From contig NZ_ML133855.1 of NCBI RefSeq assembly GCF_003994255.1, positions 186,001 to 250,000 on the forward strand: a stretch of 64,000 bases of DNA, read 5' to 3'. This document shows, piece by piece, positions 59,378 to 64,000 of this stretch. Under the pieces are notes generated by a model, which was given only the letters and a program-made list of their open reading frames with translations, was not told the DNA's origin and ran no database searches. This stretch comes from Brachybacterium paraconglomeratum. GTDB lineage: Bacteria; Actinomycetota; Actinomycetes; Actinomycetales; Dermabacteraceae. Every line of letters begins with the position of its first letter. Position 1 is the stretch's first letter. Made by a program: the position numbers and the translations under genes.

Positions 59378-60765
59378 GCGATCGCCTCCTGGCCGGAGCG
59401 GGCGGGGGAGCCGGGCAGGGTCCCCTCCACCTGGCGGGCGGCGGGGCGCCGGGCCGCGTCGGACAGCCGCACCAGGATCCCCGCGATGATCCAGTTGCAC
59501 ACCAGCGAGCTGCCGCCCGCGGCGAGGAAGGGGAGGGTCAGGCCCGTCAGCGGGATCACCCTGGTCACGCCGCCGACGACGACGAACACCTGCAGCGCCA
59601 TCACGAAGCCGAGGCCCCCGGCGAGCAGGGTGCCGAAGCCGTCGGAGATGCCGACGGCCGCGCGGATGGCGCGCTGGACCAGCAGCAGGTAGAGCAGCAG
59701 CAGCGCGAAGGCGCCGACCATGCCCATCTCCTCCGCGAAGGAGGAGAAGATGAAGTCGGACTCGGCGTGCGGCACCATGTCGGGCCGCCCCTCCCCGAGG
59801 CCGGTGCCGACCAGGCCGCCGTTGGCGAGCCCGAACAGGCCCTGGCTGATCTGCTCGCAGGAGGAGTAGTTCTCGCCCGAGAGCGGGTCCAGCCAGCAGG
59901 TGATGCGGGTGCGGACATGGCTCATCTGGGTCGCGGCGAAGACCGCCGGCGGCAGGAACATCACCGCCCCGATCACGAGCCAGCTCAGCCGGTCGGTGGC
60001 GACGTAGAGCATCACCACGAACAGGCCGAAGAACATCAGCGAGGTCCCCAGGTCCGTCTCGAAGACGAGCACCGCCATCGCGAAGCCCCAGGCCACCAGG
60101 ATCGGGCCGAAGTCCGACCAGCGCGGCAGATGGATGCCCAGCACCTTCGGGCCCGCGAGCGCGAGGGTGTCGCGCCGGGCGACGAGATAGCCGGCGAAGA
60201 AGACCGCGAAGGCGATCTTCGCGAGCTCCGCGGGCTGGAAGCTGAAGCCCGCGACGGAGATCCAGATCTTCGAGCCGTTGCGGGCCGAGCCGATCACGGG
60301 CACCAGCGGGAGGAGCAGCAGCACGCCGCCCGCCACGGCGCTGATCCAGGTGTAGCGGCGCAGCCAGCGGTGGTCGCGCAGCAGCACCAGCAGCGCCACG
60401 CACAGCACCACCCCGATCACGGCCCACAGCATCTGGCGGTCCGCGCTCGCGGAGCTGCGCAGCCCGTAGATCTCGTTGGCGGCGTGGACGGACTCGATCA
60501 TCGTCACGCCCAGGAGGTTCAGCAGCACCACGATCGGCAGGATCACGGGATCGGCGTAGGGGGCGCGCCACATCACGGCGATCTGGAGCACGGCGACGAG
60601 CACCAGCGCGCCGATGCCGACCTGGAGCAGCTTCGCGGGCAGCTCGTCGAAGCGGCCCAGCCCCACCAGGGCGTAGGCCCCCACGCCCACCGCCACCGCG
60701 AGGAGCAGCAGCAGGGCCTGGATCAGGCGGCGCGGCCGTGCGGTGTAGGAGACGATGGTGGCCAC
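59374..60765 (-). CDS. rodA: SEDS glycosyltransferase RodA/FtsW
   Basis: 463 aa, about 12 membrane helices. The SEDS signature lies in SFQPAELAKIAFAVFFAGYLV, FETDLGTSLMFFGLFVVMLY (catalytic Asp region) and GLANGGLVGTGLGEGRP, followed by AESDFIFSSFAEEMG. It polymerises lipid II into glycan strands, paired with the PbpA transpeptidase encoded next to it. The GTG shares one base with the TAG of pstP. Confidence 0.94.
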   Translation of the reverse strand: MATIVSYTARPRRLIQALLLLLAVAVGVGAYALVGLGRFDELPAKLLQVGIGALVLVAVLQIAVMWRAPYADPVILPIVVLLNLLGVTMIESVHAANEIYGLRSSASADRQMLWAVIGVVLCVALLVLLRDHRWLRRYTWISAVAGGVLLLLPLVPVIGSARNGSKIWISVAGFSFQPAELAKIAFAVFFAGYLVARRDTLALAGPKVLGIHLPRWSDFGPILVAWGFAMAVLVFETDLGTSLMFFGLFVVMLYVATDRLSWLVIGAVMFLPPAVFAATQMSHVRTRITCWLDPLSGENYSSCEQISQGLFGLANGGLVGTGLGEGRPDMVPHAESDFIFSSFAEEMGMVGAFALLLLYLLLVQRAIRAAVGISDGFGTLLAGGLGFVMALQVFVVVGGVTRVIPLTGLTLPFLAAGGSSLVCNWIIAGILVRLSDAARRPAARQVEGTLPGSPARSGQEAIA

Positions 60766-62114
60766 TACGTCGCCTCGCCCTCGTCGGGGGAGCCGGCCGT
60801 CGGCAGGGGCGCCATGCCGTCCGCGGCCCCCTCCTCGGCGCCGCCGACGTCGGAGGCGCCGCCCCCGTCGGAGGGGGAGACCGCCGTGGGCGGCCGGTTC
60901 GCGGCCGCCGCCTGCTCGAGACGGTCGATGATCTGGTCGGCGCCCTCGCGGTCCGAGGCGCTGATCGTGCTCTCGACCTGCTGACGCGTGATCTCGGGGA
61001 GGTCCTCGATCTCGATGTCGGTGACCTCGAGCGGCTCGGACAGGGAGACGGGGCCGAGATCCTGGGCGAGTCCCTGGTAGAGCACCACCCGGGTGCCGTC
61101 GGTGCCGACGTAGTACTGCCGCTGGGACCAGGCGTAGCCGCCCCACAGCAGCCCGCCGAGCAGCGCGACCAGCAGCGCCAGCACGACGACGGCGGGCCAG
61201 GGGCTGCGCCGCGGCGGCTCCTCCTCGGAGAAGTCCTCGTCCTCGTAGGGGATCTCCGGCTCCTCGCGGGTGAGCGCGGCGGCCTTCGCGGCGGGGCCGG
61301 AGGCGGTGGTGGGCCGGTGTCGGTTCCGCGCCGCGGAGCCGACGATCTGCGGGGTCGTGGACGGCGCCTCGACCCCGCGGGGGAGGGCGTCGAGGTCCAC
61401 GACGTCGGCGACGATGCAGGTGATGTTGTCGGGGCCGCCGCCCTTCAGGGCGAGCTGCACGAGCGCGTCGGCGCACTCGCCGGGGTCCTCGATGTCCTTC
61501 AGGGTCGCGTCGATCGTGTCGAGGGAGACGAGCCCGGAGAGGCCGTCGGAGCACAGCAGCCAGCGGTCGCCCACATGGGCTGCGCGCAGCGAGAGGTCCA
61601 GCTCGGGATCCGCGTCGACGTCGCCGAGCACGCGCATGAGCACCGAGCGCTGCGGATGCCGCTCGGCCTCGTCCTCCGTGAGTCGGCCCTCGTCCAGCAG
61701 GCGCTGGACGAAGGTGTGGTCCTTCGTGATCTGGACGGTCTCCTCGTCGCGCAGGAGATAGGCGCGGGAGTCGCCGATGTGGGCGAGGGCGAACTTGCCC
61801 TCGGCGCGCAGCAGCGCGGTGATCGTGGTGCCCAGGCCCCGCAGCTGCGGCTCGTCCCGTGCGCGGCGCAGGATCTCCTGGTTCGCCTCGAGCACGCTCT
61901 CCTCGAGGGTCGCGACGATGTCGGAGGCCGGGGTCTCGGAGTCCAGGGCGGCCAGGCGCCCGATCGCGACCGAGGAGGCGACGTCGCCGCCGGCGTGGCC
62001 GCCCATGCCGTCGGCGACCACCAGCAGGTGGCTGCCCGCGTAGGCGGAGTCCTGGTTGTTCGAGCGGACCAGGCCCACGTCGGAGCGGGCGGCATAGCGC
62101 AGGGCGATGCTCAT
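60765..62114 (-). CDS. pstP: PP2C-type Ser/Thr phosphatase PstP
   Basis: 449 aa. The PP2C domain (about 5-240) has DVGLVRSNNQDS, LLVVADGMGGHAGG, AHIGDSRAY, LLCSDGLS and GGPDNITCIV, which hold the Mn2+ ligands. A cytoplasmic linker is followed by a helix near 300-322 (WPAVVVLALLVALLGGLLWG) and an outer domain of about 125 residues. It removes phosphates set by PknA and PknB. Start ATGA overlaps fhaB. Confidence 0.94.
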   Translation of the reverse strand: MSIALRYAARSDVGLVRSNNQDSAYAGSHLLVVADGMGGHAGGDVASSVAIGRLAALDSETPASDIVATLEESVLEANQEILRRARDEPQLRGLGTTITALLRAEGKFALAHIGDSRAYLLRDEETVQITKDHTFVQRLLDEGRLTEDEAERHPQRSVLMRVLGDVDADPELDLSLRAAHVGDRWLLCSDGLSGLVSLDTIDATLKDIEDPGECADALVQLALKGGGPDNITCIVADVVDLDALPRGVEAPSTTPQIVGSAARNRHRPTTASGPAAKAAALTREEPEIPYEDEDFSEEEPPRRSPWPAVVVLALLVALLGGLLWGGYAWSQRQYYVGTDGTRVVLYQGLAQDLGPVSLSEPLEVTDIEIEDLPEITRQQVESTISASDREGADQIIDRLEQAAAANRPPTAVSPSDGGGASDVGGAEEGAADGMAPLPTAGSPDEGEAT

Positions 62115-62638
62115 CGCGGACCTCGTCTCAGCTCGATCTCGGTGCGGCCGATCCGCACCTGCGCCCCGGGCCGGAAGGGCACCGCGCCCTCGATGCGCCG
62201 CCCGGAGACCAGGGTTCCGTTGGTCGAGCCGAGATCCTCCACCATCCACTCGTCCTCGCGCTGGAAGACGCGGGCGTGTCGGTTGGAGGCGTAGTCGTCG
62301 TCGAGCACGAGCGTGCACTCGGGGGCCCGGCCGATGAGGATCGGGGTCGAGCCGAGCGTCAGCGAGGTGCCGCGCAGCGGCCCGGCGGTGACGACCATCG
62401 CGGCCTGGGTGACCTCCGGATCGGTGCGCAGCGAGGCCGGATCGGCGCCCGCCTCGGAGGCGGCGCCGCCGATCGGGCCGGAGGCCGGTCGCTGCTCGCG
62501 GCGCGGGTCGCGGCTGGAGCGGGTGACGACGGTGGTGCCGAAGAGGTCGTTGCGCAGCACGAGCACCACGACCACCACGAAGATCCACAGCGCCAGGACG
62601 AGGCCCAGACGCAGGGCGACGAGGGTCAGTTCGCTCAT
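62111..62638 (-). CDS. fhaB: FHA-domain membrane protein FhaB
   Basis: 175 aa. An N-terminal helix (LVALRLGLVLALWIFVVVVVLVL) anchors it. A linker leads to an FHA domain (about 85-170) with LIGRAPECTLVLDD, SNRHARVFQRED and LGSTNGTLVSGRRI, the phosphothreonine-binding residues. FhaB/FipA links PknA/PknB signalling to the division machinery. It precedes pstP with a 4-base overlap. Confidence 0.93.
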   Translation of the reverse strand: MSELTLVALRLGLVLALWIFVVVVVLVLRNDLFGTTVVTRSSRDPRREQRPASGPIGGAASEAGADPASLRTDPEVTQAAMVVTAGPLRGTSLTLGSTPILIGRAPECTLVLDDDYASNRHARVFQREDEWMVEDLGSTNGTLVSGRRIEGAVPFRPGAQVRIGRTEIELRRGPR

Positions 62639-62645
62639 GGGGCGC

Positions 62646-63359
62646 TCACCAGGCCGCCGGGGTCGAGCCCGGCAGCAGGACGGTCAGGCGCGTCCGCCCG
62701 ATCTTGATCAGGGAGCGGTCGTGCAGCGGGACGGGCGTGCGGATGCGCTCGCCGTCGACGAAGGTGCCGTTGGTCGAGCCGAGGTCGGTGGCGACCAGGG
62801 ACGAGTCCGGCTCGGCGCGCAGCTCGAGGTGGTGCCGGGAGACGCCCGTGTCCTCCAGGATGATGTCCGCGTCGCCGCCGCGGCCGATCACCGTGACGGG
62901 GCCGGTGAGCAGGTACTGCTGCCCGTCGATCTCGACGATGGGGCTGCCGCCGGGGCTGTCCTGGGCGGCGCCGGTCGCCGGGGCGACGCTGCCGCGCTCG
63001 GTGCGGGACTCGGTCTCGAAGCGGCCCTGACGGACCTCCTCGTCCTGCTCGAGGGCGACGGAGACGGCGCCGACGAACATGTAGCGCTGCTTGTCCGCAT
63101 GCTCCATGAGCACGCGCTGGAGCTCGTCGAGGAGGGTGTCCTGCCAGGAGGAGAAGCGCTCGAAGTCCTGCGGGTGCAGGTAGACGGTGTACACGTTCGG
63201 GGCCAGGGTCCGGGTGCGGTCGAGCACCTGGATCTGGTCGTCGCACTCGCGCTTGAGGCCCTGCGCCAGGTCGAGGGGCTTCAGCTGCCCGCGACCGGGC
63301 GAGAACACGCTCGTCACGCCGCGGTCGAGGCTGCGCTCGATCCGATCCAAGATCCCCAC
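62646..63359 (-). CDS. fhaA: FHA-domain protein FhaA
   Basis: 237 aa. The N-terminal DUF3662 domain (about 1-115: MGILDRIERSLDRGVTSVFS, DLAQGLKRECDD, YLHPQDFERF) is followed by a linker and an FHA domain (about 150-237: VIGRGGDADI, SRHHLELRAE, DLGSTNGTFVDGERI). In mycobacteria FhaA binds the pseudokinase MviN/MurJ to restrain peptidoglycan synthesis. The linker is shorter than in mycobacterial FhaA. Start is the GTG at 63357-63359. First gene of the kinase operon. Confidence 0.93.
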   Translation of the reverse strand: MGILDRIERSLDRGVTSVFSPGRGQLKPLDLAQGLKRECDDQIQVLDRTRTLAPNVYTVYLHPQDFERFSSWQDTLLDELQRVLMEHADKQRYMFVGAVSVALEQDEEVRQGRFETESRTERGSVAPATGAAQDSPGGSPIVEIDGQQYLLTGPVTVIGRGGDADIILEDTGVSRHHLELRAEPDSSLVATDLGSTNGTFVDGERIRTPVPLHDRSLIKIGRTRLTVLLPGSTPAAW

Positions 63360-63526
63360 GGTGGTCCTTCGCTCTCGCTGGGCTGCCAGGTGCGGGCAGC
63401 GACCCGTCGACGGTGCTGCGCGCCCCCCGATCGTAGCGCGTGGCAGGGCGCCGACCGGGCGCGCAGGGCGCGGAGGCGGCGAGGGAATCGTGCAGGAGAG
63501 GTGAAGGCGGCGGTCCCGGGACGTCG

Positions 63527-63555
63527 CTGCGCCCCGGCAGCACGCCGGGGCGCAG
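63527..63555 (-). terminator. Terminator after L,D-transpeptidase gene
   Basis: CTGCGCCCCGGC pairs perfectly with GCCGGGGCGCAG around a 5-base loop, 36 bases past the transpeptidase stop on the minus strand. The remainder of the 230-base gap to fhaA shows nothing else I can name and must contain the fhaA operon promoter. Confidence 0.85.
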
Positions 63556-63591
63556 CGGGCGGGTCGGACGACCCGTGGTCCGGTCCGTGCC

Positions 63592-64000
63592 TCAGCGGAT
63601 CAGCACCCGCTGGCCGGTGCGGAACCAGCCGCGCGCCCACAGGTAGTCCGACGCGCCCACGGAGATGCGGCTGCAGCCGTGCGAGGCGGGATAGGTGGGG
63701 ATCGAGGTGGAGCCGTGGATCGCCCAGCCGCGGTCGTAGTAGCCGGGCCGGTACAGGTTCCCCAGCGGCCCGTTCTGCCAGCCCCCGGAGTACAGGCGGT
63801 ACATCCGGAAGTCGCCCTTCGGCGTGGTCGCCGTCTTCCAGCGGCCGCCGGAGTAGTAGCGCTCCCCGCTGCCGGTGGAGGTGTTCAGGATGCAGGCGAT
63901 GCGGCCGCCCCCGGTGAGGATCAGCAGCTGCCGGGAGAGGTCGACCTCGAATCCGCTGCCGCTGGTGATCCGGCGGCTCGGCTGCTTCCCCGCATCGAGC
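63592..64000 (-). CDS. L,D-transpeptidase (YkuD), N-terminus outside window
   Basis: The last 135 residues are visible and the start lies beyond base 64000. FEVDLSRQLLILTGGGRI opens the YkuD domain. The active site is AIHGSTSIPTYPASHGCSRIS, with catalytic Cys in the SHGCSRIS motif and the conserved His 12-14 residues before it. The enzyme forms 3-3 peptidoglycan cross-links outside the cell. The visible part ends soon after the motif, so this is the C-terminal domain of the protein, probably behind peptidoglycan-binding repeats not seen here. Confidence 0.9.
   Translation of the reverse strand, partial: LDAGKQPSRRITSGSGFEVDLSRQLLILTGGGRIACILNTSTGSGERYYSGGRWKTATTPKGDFRMYRLYSGGWQNGPLGNLYRPGYYDRGWAIHGSTSIPTYPASHGCSRISVGASDYLWARGWFRTGQRVLIR

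Overview
The window is a densely coded stretch of a high-GC actinobacterial chromosome. Almost every gene starts with ATG or GTG behind GGAGG-type ribosome binding sites, and ATGA/GTGA stop-start overlaps are common. The conserved block fhaA-fhaB-pstP-rodA-pbpA-pknA-pknB, next to pabA, a class E sortase, a DUF881 gene and crgA, is an actinobacterial hallmark. Gene content (long DUF222/HNH protein, DUF559 protein, no mycolic-acid genes) suits the Micrococcales, perhaps Dermabacteraceae/Brachybacterium. That placement is inference without any marker-gene comparison.

Left part (1-17.7 kb): the 5' part of a type II NADH dehydrogenase; a pair of secreted nucleic-acid/nucleotide degrading enzymes, one with a sortase signal and one with SLH repeats; an APC permease; a two-copy hairpin repeat; an ArsR/SRPBCC pair; a flavin disulfide oxidoreductase; and a TPP-riboswitch-controlled thiamine operon (thiD-tenA fusion, MFS transporter, thiM, thiE).

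Middle (17.4-37.7 kb): a cluster of DnaA-box-like 9-mers in front of a DUF222/HNH gene; sbcD-sbcC; a stand-alone fabH; a DUF456 gene; two pairs of half-size ABC exporters whose sequence motifs predict asymmetric heterodimers; and a polar amino acid ABC importer behind a perfect AT-rich palindrome.

Accessory region (37.7-39.1 kb): a lone Vsr-like DUF559 nuclease gene lies between two inverted copies of a 74-bp sequence that is itself a hairpin. A G12 tract and ten GTGGGC hexamers sit beside it. It looks like a small mobile or repeat-propagating unit.

Ether-lipid region (39.2-45.0 kb): a fatty acyl-CoA reductase fused to a HAD phosphatase faces away from an SDR, a PlsC-type acyltransferase and an alkylglycerone-phosphate synthase homologue. 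Together these match the steps of the eukaryotic-type oxygen-tolerant ether-lipid route.

Right part (45-64 kb): a histidine phosphatase, a secreted esterase, a ThuA/Gfo-Idh pair, tRNA-Arg(ACG), an LppM-like lipoprotein, and the cell-division/cell-wall signalling block running from crgA and sortase E to FhaA. It ends in an L,D-transpeptidase cut by the window edge.
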